In this document: piece after piece, positions 24,982-34,227 of the stretch
Layout: every line of letters begins with the position of its first letter
Position numbering within the stretch: position 1 is the stretch's first letter
Assembly: GCF_004104075.1 (NCBI RefSeq)
Contig: NZ_QOVK01000033.1
Coordinates: 1-36,896 of the forward strand
Length of the DNA stretch: 36,896 bases
Direction of reading: 5' to 3'
Source: Leeuwenhoekiella polynyae
GTDB taxonomy: Bacteria; Bacteroidota; Bacteroidia; Flavobacteriales; Flavobacteriaceae
The notes under the pieces: model-generated
What the model saw: only the letters and a program-made list of their open reading frames with translations
The model's database searches: none
Told to the model about the DNA's origin: nothing
Program-made: the position numbers and the translations under genes

Positions 24982-25326
24982 ATGCTAAAAATATACCACA
25001 ATCCACGTTGTAGCAAAAGCCGGGAGGGCTTAGCGCTTTTAGAAGAGTCGGGTAAAGAATTTGAGGTCATCAACTATTTAGACACGCCCCCCTCATATAT
25101 CGAGTTAGCTGCGATTATAGGAAAACTAAAAATTGCTCCAATTGAACTCGTCAGAAAGAATGAAGCTATCTGGAAAGAGCAGTTTAAAGGAAAGAATATA
25201 TCTGATGAAGAACTCATTCAGGCAATGGTAGAAAACCCGAAGTTAATAGAACGTCCTATCGTTATTCTTGACAATGAAGCCGTTGTGGGCAGACCTCCCG
25301 AAAACATTAAGAAGCTCTTAAGCTAA
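24982..25326 (+). CDS. arsC: ArsC family glutaredoxin-dependent reductase
   Basis: 114 residues, usual length. It has the catalytic Cys10 in IYHNPRCSKSRE, and conserved arginines Arg58 (ELVRKNE), Arg91 (IERPIV) and Arg104 (VGRPPE), as in arsenate reductase of the R773 type. It would reduce arsenate to arsenite with glutathione/glutaredoxin or a related thiol. No ars transporter or ArsR is nearby, and it is tucked directly behind prfB, so a general thiol-redox role cannot be excluded. It is the functional counterpart of the degenerate homologue at 14023. Confidence 0.9.
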   Translation: MLKIYHNPRCSKSREGLALLEESGKEFEVINYLDTPPSYIELAAIIGKLKIAPIELVRKNEAIWKEQFKGKNISDEELIQAMVENPKLIERPIVILDNEAVVGRPPENIKKLLS

Positions 25327-25406
25327 ATCGATTTATCTTAACAGAATTTTAACCAATTGTAATTAAACCTCTCTTATTTTCTTAGTCTAAGTATTGAAAC
25401 CAAAAA

Positions 25407-27917
25407 ATGACTATGAAAAATATTTTCCTGTTGGGGTTACTTTTAGTATTTACAACCCTGACATACGCTCAATCTTCAACCTATTCAATCACAGGTAAAG
25501 TGGTTGATAAAGATGCAGGTATCCCCTTAGAATACGCTACAATTACCGTCACAGATGTTAATAATGCTGAGGATGTGGAAGGGGGTATTACAGACACTTC
25601 CGGTAATTTTACTATTGAAGTTCCTGCAGGAGAGTACACGATCAAAATTGAGTACATTTCTTTTCAGCCCATTATTCTTACTAAAAAGATATCTGGAGAT
25701 CTAAACCTGGGGACAACACAATTAGAATTTGCGGCCTCAGATCTGGATGAAGTTACTGTGGTTGCCGAAACCACTACGGTAGATATCAGATTGGATAAAA
25801 AAATCTACAACATTGGTAAAGACTTAACTACAGCTGGTGGTACGGTAAGTGACGCTTTAAATAACGTTCCTTCGGTTTCTGTAGATGTAGAAGGAGGTAT
25901 CAGTTTACGAGGTAACGACAATGTACGCATACTCATTAATGGGAAACCTTCAGCCATTGCCGGTTATGGTTCTACTGATGTTTTAAGACAACTACCGGCA
26001 GATGCTATAGAGCGTGTAGAAGTGATTACTTCTCCTTCCGCAAGATATGACGCAGAAGGTACAGCCGGTATTTTGAATATCATTTTACGTAAAGAGAAAA
26101 CATTAGGTTTTAACGGATCTTTAAATACAAGTGTGGGTAACCCTGACCTGGCTAGTATTTCAGCAAATCTAAATTTACGTACAGATAAGTTCAACGTTTT
26201 CAACACTACAGGGTACCGCTATTCTAGTTCTCCGGGTAACGGATATTTTGATACACAATACAATACGACAAATGAGGTAACTCCTACTTACGATCGTATT
26301 ATTGAAGATCGCGATATTCAACGTCTAAACCGGGGTTTCAATACCAACCTTGGATTAGAATATTATATATCTGATAAATCTTCTATTACCGGTACTGTTT
26401 TCTACCGAAACGGTAATGATGTTGACGAAACAACAAACCTTACTCAAAGTTTTAGGGATGCTTCTAAAGTTCTTGAAACGACACGTATAGAACGTCAAAA
26501 AGAAAAAGATGATCGGTACCAGTTCTCTCTAAATTACATCAACCGCTTTAATGACGAAGGGCATCAGTTAACTGCAGATGTACAGTATGCAACCAGTGAA
26601 GAGGTTCAAAATACGTTCATCAATGAAGATATCACTTTTGACACGGAAGATACTACCCCTATTATAGCAGAGCGGTTGTTGACCAATGAAAAGCAAAACG
26701 AATATTTGATTCAGGCAGATTATGTGCTTCCATTTGGTGAAGGTTCTCAATTTGAAGCAGGTTACCGAGGTAATTTTGAAAATGAAGTTACAGATTATCG
26801 TGTAACCCAAGAGCAGATTGCCAATTCCAACAACTTTGTTCAAAACGATACATTAACCAATCTCTTTGATTACACCGAAAATGTAAATGCTGCGTATACA
26901 CAGTTAGGGAGTAAATTTGGGGACTTTTCTGTTTTAGCAGGCTTGCGTTTAGAAAATACACAACTTAAAGGAAAAATAGGTTCTGCACTAACGGAAGCAG
27001 AATTACAGGATATTTATGGTTTTGAGATCAATACTGATTTTGATAACAATTATTTAGGCCTCTTCCCTACGCTTAATGTTACCTATGAGCTGAATGATCG
27101 GGAGAATGTCACATTAGGATATAACCGGCGTATCAACCGCCCAAGAGGATGGTTCTTAAATCCGTTTCCGGATAGAAGTAGCCGGAATAACGTATTTCAG
27201 GGAAATCCTAATTTACAGCCTGCATTTGCAAATGCTTATGACTTAGGCTACTTAAAGAGATGGGATAAATTAACCCTTACCTCTTCGGTTTATTTTCAAC
27301 GCGAAACTGAATCTTTTGAAGTGGTACAAGAGATTATTGAGCTACAAGGACAAGGAAGCAACACCAATGGAAATACGGTAATCAGAAGTATTCCTGTAAA
27401 CCTTTCAAGTAACGAACGTTTAGGTGCAGAACTGGGTGTTTTATACAATCCGGTAAAATGGTTAAGATTGAATGGGAGTTTTAACTTCTTTCAATTCAAC
27501 ACAGAAGGATTTTTTAATAACGTAGACTATAGCGCTAAAAACACCAGTTACTTTGCGCGTTTTAGTTCAAAGGTTTCACTTCCGCTAGATATAGACTGGC
27601 AAACCAATGCTTTTTACAGAGGTGCTTCACAAAATGCACAGTCTGATACAGACGGTATATTATCTATAGATCTTGCATTGAGCAAAGACGTATTGGGTGA
27701 TAACGGTACGGTTTCTATGAATGTAAGTGACTTGCTAAACGGAAGAAAAAGAAGTCAAATTACCACAAATGATTTGTTTACAAGAGATAGCGAGTTTCAG
27801 TGGAGACAACGCCAAATTAACTTATCATTTGTGTACCGCTTCAATCAACGCAAAAACGAAAGCCAGAAAAATCGCCAATCAGGAGGTGACGATGAGGAAG
27901 GCGATTACCAAGGTTAA
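25407..27917 (+). CDS. Outer-membrane beta-barrel family protein (TonB-receptor-like)
   Basis: 836 residues with signal peptide MTMKNIFLLGLLLVFTTLTYAQ (Met 3 is an alternative start). Residues about 27-110 are a CarboxypepD_reg-like domain (ITGKVVDKDAGIPLEYATITV). The plug follows, with the telltale SLRGNDNVRILINGKPSA, LRQLPADAIERVEVITSPSARYD and AEGTAGILNIILRK (about 170-235). The barrel is of the OMP_b-brl_3 type, ending NLSFVYRFNQRK and then a polar tail SGGDDEEGDYQG. This group resembles TonB-dependent receptors but usually lacks a partner lipoprotein; ligand unknown. It stands alone, 80 bases after arsC, and is followed by a strong terminator. Confidence 0.92.
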   Translation: MTMKNIFLLGLLLVFTTLTYAQSSTYSITGKVVDKDAGIPLEYATITVTDVNNAEDVEGGITDTSGNFTIEVPAGEYTIKIEYISFQPIILTKKISGDLNLGTTQLEFAASDLDEVTVVAETTTVDIRLDKKIYNIGKDLTTAGGTVSDALNNVPSVSVDVEGGISLRGNDNVRILINGKPSAIAGYGSTDVLRQLPADAIERVEVITSPSARYDAEGTAGILNIILRKEKTLGFNGSLNTSVGNPDLASISANLNLRTDKFNVFNTTGYRYSSSPGNGYFDTQYNTTNEVTPTYDRIIEDRDIQRLNRGFNTNLGLEYYISDKSSITGTVFYRNGNDVDETTNLTQSFRDASKVLETTRIERQKEKDDRYQFSLNYINRFNDEGHQLTADVQYATSEEVQNTFINEDITFDTEDTTPIIAERLLTNEKQNEYLIQADYVLPFGEGSQFEAGYRGNFENEVTDYRVTQEQIANSNNFVQNDTLTNLFDYTENVNAAYTQLGSKFGDFSVLAGLRLENTQLKGKIGSALTEAELQDIYGFEINTDFDNNYLGLFPTLNVTYELNDRENVTLGYNRRINRPRGWFLNPFPDRSSRNNVFQGNPNLQPAFANAYDLGYLKRWDKLTLTSSVYFQRETESFEVVQEIIELQGQGSNTNGNTVIRSIPVNLSSNERLGAELGVLYNPVKWLRLNGSFNFFQFNTEGFFNNVDYSAKNTSYFARFSSKVSLPLDIDWQTNAFYRGASQNAQSDTDGILSIDLALSKDVLGDNGTVSMNVSDLLNGRKRSQITTNDLFTRDSEFQWRQRQINLSFVYRFNQRKNESQKNRQSGGDDEEGDYQG

Positions 27918-27944
27918 CCACAATACCCTTTCATTCCCTAATTC

Positions 27945-27980
27945 AAAAAGCCTTCTCAGTTGAGAAGGCTTTTTATTTTT
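27945..27980 (+). terminator. Intrinsic terminator of the beta-barrel gene
   Basis: Perfect stem AAAAAGCCTTCTC / GAGAAGGCTTTTT with an AGTT loop, followed by a T-rich run. It begins 27 bases after the stop codon. Confidence 0.92.
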
Positions 27981-28024
27981 TAATTCCATTCTAAAGAGCT
28001 GAAAATAAGAGTTTAGTTCGTATC

Positions 28025-28062
28025 AAAAAAAAAGTCCTGCTCAGATGGAGCAGGACTTTTTA
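28025..28062. terminator. Intrinsic terminator, probably for the small minus-strand gene
   Basis: Stem AAAAAGTCCTGCTC / GAGCAGGACTTTTT with a small loop and an A run on the left, so it ends with a U tract on the minus strand as well. It lies 24 bases beyond the stop of the 57-residue gene at 28087 and can also back up the preceding plus-strand terminator. Confidence 0.88.
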
Positions 28063-28086
28063 CGTAAAAGTATATGGTAAGAATAC

Positions 28087-28260
28087 TTATGAATTTCCTC
28101 TTTCTAATTTTTTCTTCTCACGGATTTCTTTCATACGTTCTACAAACGCACCACCTATCCAATAAGGAAGAATAGAAACTAAAAATATCATTAACCAAAA
28201 CCCGATGGTTAAAATGGTTAAAAATGCTAAGAAGCCTAAGTATTGATCAAATTCAAACAT
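28087..28260 (-). CDS. Small single-helix membrane protein, 57 residues
   Basis: ATG at 28258-28260, TAA at 28087-28089. The protein begins MFEFDQYLGFLAFLTILTI, has one long hydrophobic stretch (about residues 8-38, IGFWLMIFLVSILPYWIGG) and ends in a charged amphipathic tail (ERMKEIREKKKLERGNS). The codon use is that of a real gene and a dedicated strong terminator follows it, which argues for transcription. Small proteins of this look occur near fumarase in flavobacteria, but I cannot name a family. A scaffold or respiratory accessory role is only a guess. Confidence 0.7.
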   Translation of the reverse strand: MFEFDQYLGFLAFLTILTIGFWLMIFLVSILPYWIGGAFVERMKEIREKKKLERGNS

Positions 28261-28378
28261 AATATGGTTTTTGTCTTATGGCAAATTTAGTATTTATCTT
28301 GTAAAAAACACAACTCATTTTTTAATTTATAAACAGATTTATAACCATCCTAAACAGTAAAAATTAACGACAAACCTT

Positions 28379-28386
28379 TATTTTTG
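28379..28386 (+). promoter_or_regulatory. -7 element of the fumarase promoter
   Basis: TATTTTTG matches TAnnTTTG and sits 22 bases upstream of the fumC ATG. The -33 region lacks a clear TTG, so strength is uncertain. Confidence 0.45.
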
Positions 28387-28408
28387 TTAGACCACTAAAA
28401 ATACCAAA

Positions 28409-29803
28409 ATGGAATACAGAATAGAGAAAGATACGCTGGGCGAAGTTAAAGTACCGGCAGATAAAATCTGGGGTGCTCAAACCGAACGCTCTCGCAATAA
28501 TTTTAAAATTGGGAATCCGGCTTCAATGCCTTTAGAAATCGTTTACGGTTTTGCTTACCTTAAAAAAGCTGCTGCTTATACCAATACAGAATTAGGAGTG
28601 CTTTCTGAAGAAAAAAGAGACCTGATCGCTCAAGTTTGTGATGAGATTTTAGAAGGAAAACACGACGACCAGTTTCCGCTTGTAATCTGGCAAACCGGCT
28701 CAGGTACGCAGAGCAATATGAATGTGAATGAGGTGATCGCAAACCGCGCACATCTACTAGCCGGAAAGAAATTAGGAGAAGGTGATAAAACACTTCAACC
28801 TAATGATGATGTCAATAAATCGCAATCTTCAAACGATACGTTCCCAACAGGGATGCACATTGCTGCGTATAAAAAAGTAATGGAAGTGACCCTACCGGGA
28901 GTTATCAAATTAAGAAATACACTTAAAAATAAATCTGACGAGTTCCGGGAGGTAGTAAAAATTGGACGTACGCATTTAATGGATGCGACTCCCCTAACCT
29001 TGGGTCAGGAATTCTCCGGTTATGTTTCTCAATTGGATCACGGGATAAAAGCGCTTGAGCATACATTAGATCACTTATCTGAACTGGCTCTTGGTGGAAC
29101 TGCCGTAGGAACCGGACTAAACACACCTGAAGGTTATGCAAAATTAGTTGCAGATTATATTGCAAAATTTACAGAGCAGCCTTTTAAAACTGCAGACAAT
29201 AAATTTGAAGCGCTTGCGGCACATGATGCGATCGTAGAATCTCACGGAGCTTTGAAGCAACTTGCGGTTTCTTTAAATAAAATCGCCAATGACATTCGCT
29301 TGTTAGCGAGTGGACCACGTTCTGGTATTGGGGAGATCACAATTCCTGCAAATGAGCCGGGATCCTCTATTATGCCGGGGAAAGTGAACCCTACGCAATG
29401 TGAGGCGCTTACTATGGTTTGTGCTCAGGTAATCGGTAATGATATGGCTATCGCCGTTGGCGGAATGCAAGGCCAATATGAACTCAACGTGTTCAAACCG
29501 GTAATGGCTGCAAACTTTTTACACAGTGCTCAGCTAATAGGTGATGCCTGCGCTTCTTTTGAAGAGCATTGTGCTGCGGGTATTGAACCCAATCATCCGC
29601 GTATTAAAACCATGTTAGACAATTCGCTAATGCTGGTTACTGCGCTGAACACAAAAATAGGATACTATAAAGCTGCTGAAATTGCAAACACTGCTCACCA
29701 AAACGGGACAACCCTGCGTGAGGAAGCTGTAAATTTGGGGTATGTAACCGAAGAAGAATTTGACGAGTGGGTGAAACCGGAAGATATGGTTGGCGAACTT
29801 TAA
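28409..29803 (+). CDS. fumC: Fumarate hydratase class II
   Basis: 464 residues, typical for the iron-independent fumarase of the aspartase/fumarase superfamily. Marks are [21 protein letters not shown] at the start, [56 protein letters not shown], and the superfamily signature [16 protein letters not shown] (about 318-333). Aspartase is less likely given [10 protein letters not shown] and the fumarase-type [11 protein letters not shown]. It catalyses fumarate to L-malate in the TCA cycle, in the cytoplasm. Monocistronic, with a hairpin terminator 30 bases after the stop. Confidence 0.97.
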   Translation: MEYRIEKDTLGEVKVPADKIWGAQTERSRNNFKIGNPASMPLEIVYGFAYLKKAAAYTNTELGVLSEEKRDLIAQVCDEILEGKHDDQFPLVIWQTGSGTQSNMNVNEVIANRAHLLAGKKLGEGDKTLQPNDDVNKSQSSNDTFPTGMHIAAYKKVMEVTLPGVIKLRNTLKNKSDEFREVVKIGRTHLMDATPLTLGQEFSGYVSQLDHGIKALEHTLDHLSELALGGTAVGTGLNTPEGYAKLVADYIAKFTEQPFKTADNKFEALAAHDAIVESHGALKQLAVSLNKIANDIRLLASGPRSGIGEITIPANEPGSSIMPGKVNPTQCEALTMVCAQVIGNDMAIAVGGMQGQYELNVFKPVMAANFLHSAQLIGDACASFEEHCAAGIEPNHPRIKTMLDNSLMLVTALNTKIGYYKAAEIANTAHQNGTTLREEAVNLGYVTEEEFDEWVKPEDMVGEL

Positions 29804-29833
29804 TTGGGCTATAAGAAGCTTAATCACTAATAC

Positions 29834-29866
29834 AAATGGCTGTCTGTATAGACGGCCATTTTTTGT
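29834..29866 (+). terminator. Intrinsic terminator of fumC
   Basis: Stem AAATGGCTGTCT / AGACGGCCATTT with a GTAT loop and one G-T wobble, followed by TTTTTGTTT. Confidence 0.88.
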
Positions 29867-29945
29867 TTATCTAAAGTTTTATATTGTGATACATTTCAGC
29901 AGATCACTTTATAGGTAAGCTTCTGAAGTTTAAATCTCATTATCG

Positions 29946-30068
29946 AGTAAACTACCTCGGGGCAAGCCTGTCTGCCGACAAAGGCAGGCCCACGAGGCAT
30001 TCGTTAGAAAGAAATTTTCAATTTCGAGGCGAGCCTCGGGGTATTAAACCCTTTGCGGCGCCAATAAA
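29946..30068 (+). repeat. 123-bp dispersed direct repeat, copy 2
   Basis: Near-identical to 7785-7908, same orientation, 22 kb away. It keeps the inverted word pair CGAGGC/GCCTCG (here CGAGGC-GA-GCCTCG) and the GGCGCCAATAAA end. It occupies most of the space between the fumC terminator and the methyltransferase gene. Confidence 0.92.
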
Positions 30069-30096
30069 AGTTCATATAACGCAACTTTTCTAATTT

Positions 30097-30858
30097 ATGT
30101 ATTCAAGCATTAAGAGCTTTATTTTAAAAATTGTCCCCAGGCGTTTATTGTTTAGATATGAGTATGCACTTCGGTATTTCTATTATTTGTTTTATAAAGG
30201 AACTAAATACCAATGCAATCTCTGCAGAAAAGAATTATCCAATTTTGTATCGCTTAAAAACGAAAGATTATGTCCGCGATGCGGAAGCCTTCAACGAACC
30301 AGAAGACTTTACCAAATAGTGAATGATGGATTTCTTAATCCGGAAACTGAAATACTGCACTGCTCACCTTCAAGAAGTATTTACAGAGTATTGAAAAAAC
30401 AACCCCATTATTTAAGCTCTGATTTATCAGAAAACTTCTGGTCTGATGTTTCTTTTGATATCACAAAAATGGACTCAGCTGACGAAAGCTTTGATCTAAT
30501 AATAGGTTATCATATTCTAGAACATATTAAAGAGGATAAAAAAGCTATGCAAGAATTATTTCGGGTTCTCAAATTTGGGGGCACCTGCATCATACAAACG
30601 CCTTTTAAAGAAGGTGACACTTATGAAGATTCTACAATAACAGCACCTGAAGATCGAGAACAGCATTTTGGGCAATCGGATCACGTGAGGATTTATGCTG
30701 TTGATGGACTTCAAAAAAGATTAGAACAAGCTGGATTCTGTGTTGCTGTCAATGAGTTTACATCAGATTATACCAATACATATGGATTCAGTCCAAATGA
30801 AAAAGTTTTGATATGCAAAAAGCCAATTCAACTAAGTGCAGACCAAAACTTTTTATAA
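30097..30858 (+). CDS. Class I SAM-dependent methyltransferase with zinc ribbon
   Basis: 253 residues. An N-terminal hydrophobic/basic region (about 1-35) precedes a four-cysteine zinc ribbon, CNLC at 40-43 and CPRC at 59-62. The methyltransferase core follows: ILHCSPSRSIYRVL in place of a glycine-rich motif I, LSSDLSE (motif II acid), FDLIIGYHILEHIKEDKKAMQELFRVLKFGGTCIIQTPF (motifs IV-VI). It ends with EQHFGQSDHVRIYA and a VLICKK tail. Similar proteins occur in cell-surface glycan clusters, but no glycan genes adjoin it here. The substrate is unknown. It is preceded by a dispersed repeat and looks more AT-rich than its neighbours, hinting at later insertion. Confidence 0.85.
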   Translation: MYSSIKSFILKIVPRRLLFRYEYALRYFYYLFYKGTKYQCNLCRKELSNFVSLKNERLCPRCGSLQRTRRLYQIVNDGFLNPETEILHCSPSRSIYRVLKKQPHYLSSDLSENFWSDVSFDITKMDSADESFDLIIGYHILEHIKEDKKAMQELFRVLKFGGTCIIQTPFKEGDTYEDSTITAPEDREQHFGQSDHVRIYAVDGLQKRLEQAGFCVAVNEFTSDYTNTYGFSPNEKVLICKKPIQLSADQNFL

Positions 30859-30872
30859 CCTATTGAGCAATC

Positions 30873-33800
30873 TTATTTTTTATAAAACTTCTTGTATTTA
30901 GGATACGCTAACAGAGCAAACACAACTACACCTATAAAAATACCGATAGCTCTATTGAGGTTTAATATGTTATCTCCGCTCGCATAACTGTGTAAACCAG
31001 ATAACCAGAAATTCACGCCAAAATAAGTCATCATAATACTTCCGTAAGCTAGTATTGACATCAGATTAAAAAACCATCTGCCGCGTAAACCGGGAACTAA
31101 ACGCATATGTATCACAAATGCATAAACCATAATACTGATCAATGCCCAGGTCTCTTTAGGATCCCAGCCCCAGTAGCGCCCCCAACTTTCATTGGCCCAT
31201 TGCCCTCCTAAGAAGTTACCTATAGTAAGCATCACCAGACCTACCGTTAACGCCATCTCATTGATGATTGTGAGCTCTTTGATATTAAGCTCCATTTTAG
31301 TTTTATTCTTAGAATTAGTCAGCAACATTAAAAGAAGCGAAACCAGACCTAAGATCATTCCTAACGTAAAAGGACCATAACTGGCAACGATAACCGCTAC
31401 GTGGATCATCAACCAATAACTATCTAAAACCGGTTGTAAATTTGAAATTGCAGGGTTTAACCAGTTCATACTTGCCCCCCAAAGAATTAACGCCGCAACA
31501 AACGCAGTACTCGCAATAGTGAGCGAACTCTTTCGGCCAAAGGCCAATCCAAAAAACATAGTTGCCCAACCTACGTATAAAATAGACTCATAGGCATCAC
31601 TCCACGGTGCGTGACCAGATATATACCAACGCCAGATCAAGCCTAAGGTGTGTAGCGCAAAAAGTAATACTACTGCCCCACCAGATATACGAACCATCGT
31701 TTTAATAAACGTGTTGTCTTTAAAGATGCGAATGATCACAAAAACAAACATAACGATACTCGCCAGCAAATACATCCAATAGAGTTTTGTGAAAATATCA
31801 TGCTTGTTGTAAAAGACTTCAGCATCTACTTTGTCCTGAGAAGGCATTACCGCACTACCATATTTTTCCTGAAAACTTTTAATACTCTTTAAAAAAGTAT
31901 CTGCCTTCGAATAATCTCCGGTTTCATTTCCTTCTTTTAAAGCTGAAAAATAGAGCGGAAGAATCTGTTTGGTATATAGAGAGTCCATCCCTTTATAACC
32001 AGATTCATTCAGTTCCGGATACGAAACCCATTTGTTATTTTCATCATCAACCAAAGGGAATATCTTTAAAATCTCACCACTCACGGCACGATTCAACAAC
32101 CCCAGACGCTCTGCAATATCTATAAAGTCTTTATCAAAATTGTTTTTCACTTCAGCTTGATACGCGCTGGTGATATAGGGATCGAGTTTATTACGCCCCA
32201 TATTGTCTATAAAATCTATAGCACTCACAAACTCCTGATCTTTAGGAACACCGATGATTCCGCGCAAACTGTCATTTGCCTTTTTGATATAAATAAAATC
32301 TACATTATACCAAAAAAACGGAGTTTCAACCATAGATAAGAAAACCTGATCTGCCGTAAGCCCTTCGTAACTGTCGCTTCGGCTCAATTTACGCAGCAAT
32401 TTACTCGAGAAGGTATTAACCGGCATCATACGCCCGCCATCGTCTTGTATAACCAACTTGCCAAACTTCGCCGCTTCTTCTGCAGGTACTTTATTAGCCA
32501 TCAGCATGGAGTCGACCTGGATTTTCGTAGGAGCTGTGTGCTGTTCTTGTTCTAATGTCGCAGTACCCGGAATTATATCTTCAGGTTTTTGCTCAACGAC
32601 TTTCGTATTTCCGTTTTCTACAATGACGTGCTCTTCCTGCGCAAAAGTTGTAGTTCCGCCAAGGGCGAAAAGAATAGCGATTACGGTTAGCTTCGCCTTT
32701 TTAGCTTTTACTTTATCCAATCTTACTTTTAGGTCTCCAAAACGACTTCCTTTATCAAACAGAATGATCATCAAACCTAAATACAAGAGAAAATAACCGA
32801 TATACGTAATCCAGGTTCCCACCATGTCGTGATTTACTGAAAGTACCGTACCCAACTCATCAGGATCAAAACTCGCCTGAAAAAAGCGATACCCTTTGTG
32901 ATCTAAAACGTGATTCATAAAAATATCATAGTCAAAACTGGTTTGTGGCCCGTCAATAACAGTCACTTCGCTCTTGTAAGAAGAATATGCATTGGTAGTT
33001 CCCGGATAGCGTTCTGCAATAAAATCATTGAGCTTAATAGAGAATGGTAATTCCACCGCTTTGCTTCCGTAGGCCATATGAAAAGTGAGGTCTCCTATTT
33101 TTGTAGAAACCATTTCATTGCTAAAGCCTTTACCTCCTAATAAACCTATTTCTTCCTGTCCGTCTTCCGTTTTTACGGTTACAAATAACGCATCAGCCTG
33201 GCCTTTCTGTTTTGGGAATGCTTCAACAATCCCATTTCTACCTTTCATCACCGGATCTGGGATTACAAACTGCATCCCCCCTAATTGATAAAGTGCTCTC
33301 AGCTTCAATTCCTGAACGCTGTCTTTTGCAACATCATAATCAGTTTGTGTTGCCATAACCCGGGTACTCCCTTCAAACGGTGTGTCTATCGTATAATTTT
33401 CCCCATCATACCCAATGTTAATCGCACCTTCTGTAGGTTGGTTCAACGCAAATAGCATATTGTGAATACTCGCAACCTGCCCTTCTTCTATATAATGCTC
33501 ATGACGCTGACCATCACCGGCCTCAACAATTTTGAGCTGTGATAAACCATTAGCATCTTCGATCAAGCCTTCTTCAGCTCCATCTATAAAATTAGAATAC
33601 GAGAGCGTCACCGGTTTCCCAGCAAAATCTGTTTCCCATTCAAAACTATTATCCAGCCTTGGAGAAAGATTTAAACGCTTAGGATCTAAAACCCTACGCA
33701 TAGGAGCCCCGTCTTTTTCACCATCTATAAAAACCTGCAAATAGGTTTTTTCACTTAAAAAAGTATTCTGAGTTTCTCCTTCTCTGATAGGCATAACGCC

Positions 33801-34115
33801 TTCATATCCTAAATAGCGCGTCCAGGCTGCTCCAAAAATAATGAGGATAAAAGACAGGTGAAAAACCAGTGTAGACCACTTTTCTTTTCGCCAGAGCTTA
33901 AAGCGCCAGATGTTACCTAAAAAGTTAATGATAAAAATTATATGAATCAGCTCAAACCACCAGGTTTCATAAACGAGTTCGCGAGTATACGGTGTGGGGG
34001 AAGTTTCCTGGCCAGCGTCAAGAATAGTACCTGTAGCCAGCGCTACAGCATAAACAATAAATAAAACGGCCATTAAACGGGTAGAAAACAGGAAATCTGC
34101 AATACGCTTTTGCAT
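30873..34115 (-). CDS. Fused ResB/CcsA cytochrome c assembly protein (CcsBA)
   Basis: 1080 residues from the ATG at 34115 (MQKRIADFLFSTRLMAVLF); an ATG at 34157 would add 14 unlikely residues. N-terminal ResB-like half: three early helices, a large extracytoplasmic domain (about 110-430), a fourth helix (WITYIGYFLLYLGLMIILF) and a linker helix. A periplasmic insert of about 270 residues follows. The CcsA half has seven or so helices with the heme-handling WWD motif WGRYWGWDPKETWAL, SGHAPWSDAYESILY and conserved histidines (LHTLGLIW, MIHVAVIVASYG, VIHMRLVPG). It exports heme and attaches it to c-type apocytochromes (system II). The fusion is the normal Bacteroidota and epsilonproteobacterial form. 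Divergent from the DUF2520 gene. Confidence 0.95.
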   Translation of the reverse strand: MQKRIADFLFSTRLMAVLFIVYAVALATGTILDAGQETSPTPYTRELVYETWWFELIHIIFIINFLGNIWRFKLWRKEKWSTLVFHLSFILIIFGAAWTRYLGYEGVMPIREGETQNTFLSEKTYLQVFIDGEKDGAPMRRVLDPKRLNLSPRLDNSFEWETDFAGKPVTLSYSNFIDGAEEGLIEDANGLSQLKIVEAGDGQRHEHYIEEGQVASIHNMLFALNQPTEGAINIGYDGENYTIDTPFEGSTRVMATQTDYDVAKDSVQELKLRALYQLGGMQFVIPDPVMKGRNGIVEAFPKQKGQADALFVTVKTEDGQEEIGLLGGKGFSNEMVSTKIGDLTFHMAYGSKAVELPFSIKLNDFIAERYPGTTNAYSSYKSEVTVIDGPQTSFDYDIFMNHVLDHKGYRFFQASFDPDELGTVLSVNHDMVGTWITYIGYFLLYLGLMIILFDKGSRFGDLKVRLDKVKAKKAKLTVIAILFALGGTTTFAQEEHVIVENGNTKVVEQKPEDIIPGTATLEQEQHTAPTKIQVDSMLMANKVPAEEAAKFGKLVIQDDGGRMMPVNTFSSKLLRKLSRSDSYEGLTADQVFLSMVETPFFWYNVDFIYIKKANDSLRGIIGVPKDQEFVSAIDFIDNMGRNKLDPYITSAYQAEVKNNFDKDFIDIAERLGLLNRAVSGEILKIFPLVDDENNKWVSYPELNESGYKGMDSLYTKQILPLYFSALKEGNETGDYSKADTFLKSIKSFQEKYGSAVMPSQDKVDAEVFYNKHDIFTKLYWMYLLASIVMFVFVIIRIFKDNTFIKTMVRISGGAVVLLFALHTLGLIWRWYISGHAPWSDAYESILYVGWATMFFGLAFGRKSSLTIASTAFVAALILWGASMNWLNPAISNLQPVLDSYWLMIHVAVIVASYGPFTLGMILGLVSLLLMLLTNSKNKTKMELNIKELTIINEMALTVGLVMLTIGNFLGGQWANESWGRYWGWDPKETWALISIMVYAFVIHMRLVPGLRGRWFFNLMSILAYGSIMMTYFGVNFWLSGLHSYASGDNILNLNRAIGIFIGVVVFALLAYPKYKKFYKK

Positions 34116-34215
34116 GGTAAATGTGCAATTTTTTGATTGCGCGAAGTTACGAAACAAAAGACCATTAATAAAGCTTTAACGCTGGCTATTCCTTATTAAT
34201 TAAGTCTTATTTGTG

Positions 34216-34223
34216 TACTTTTG
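34216..34223 (+). promoter_or_regulatory. -7 promoter element giving a probable leaderless transcript
   Basis: TACTTTTG fits TAnnTTTG and ends only four bases before the GTG start at 34228, so transcription would begin at or within a few bases of the start codon. No clear TTG is seen near 34195. Confidence 0.45.
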
Positions 34224-34227
34224 ATGC

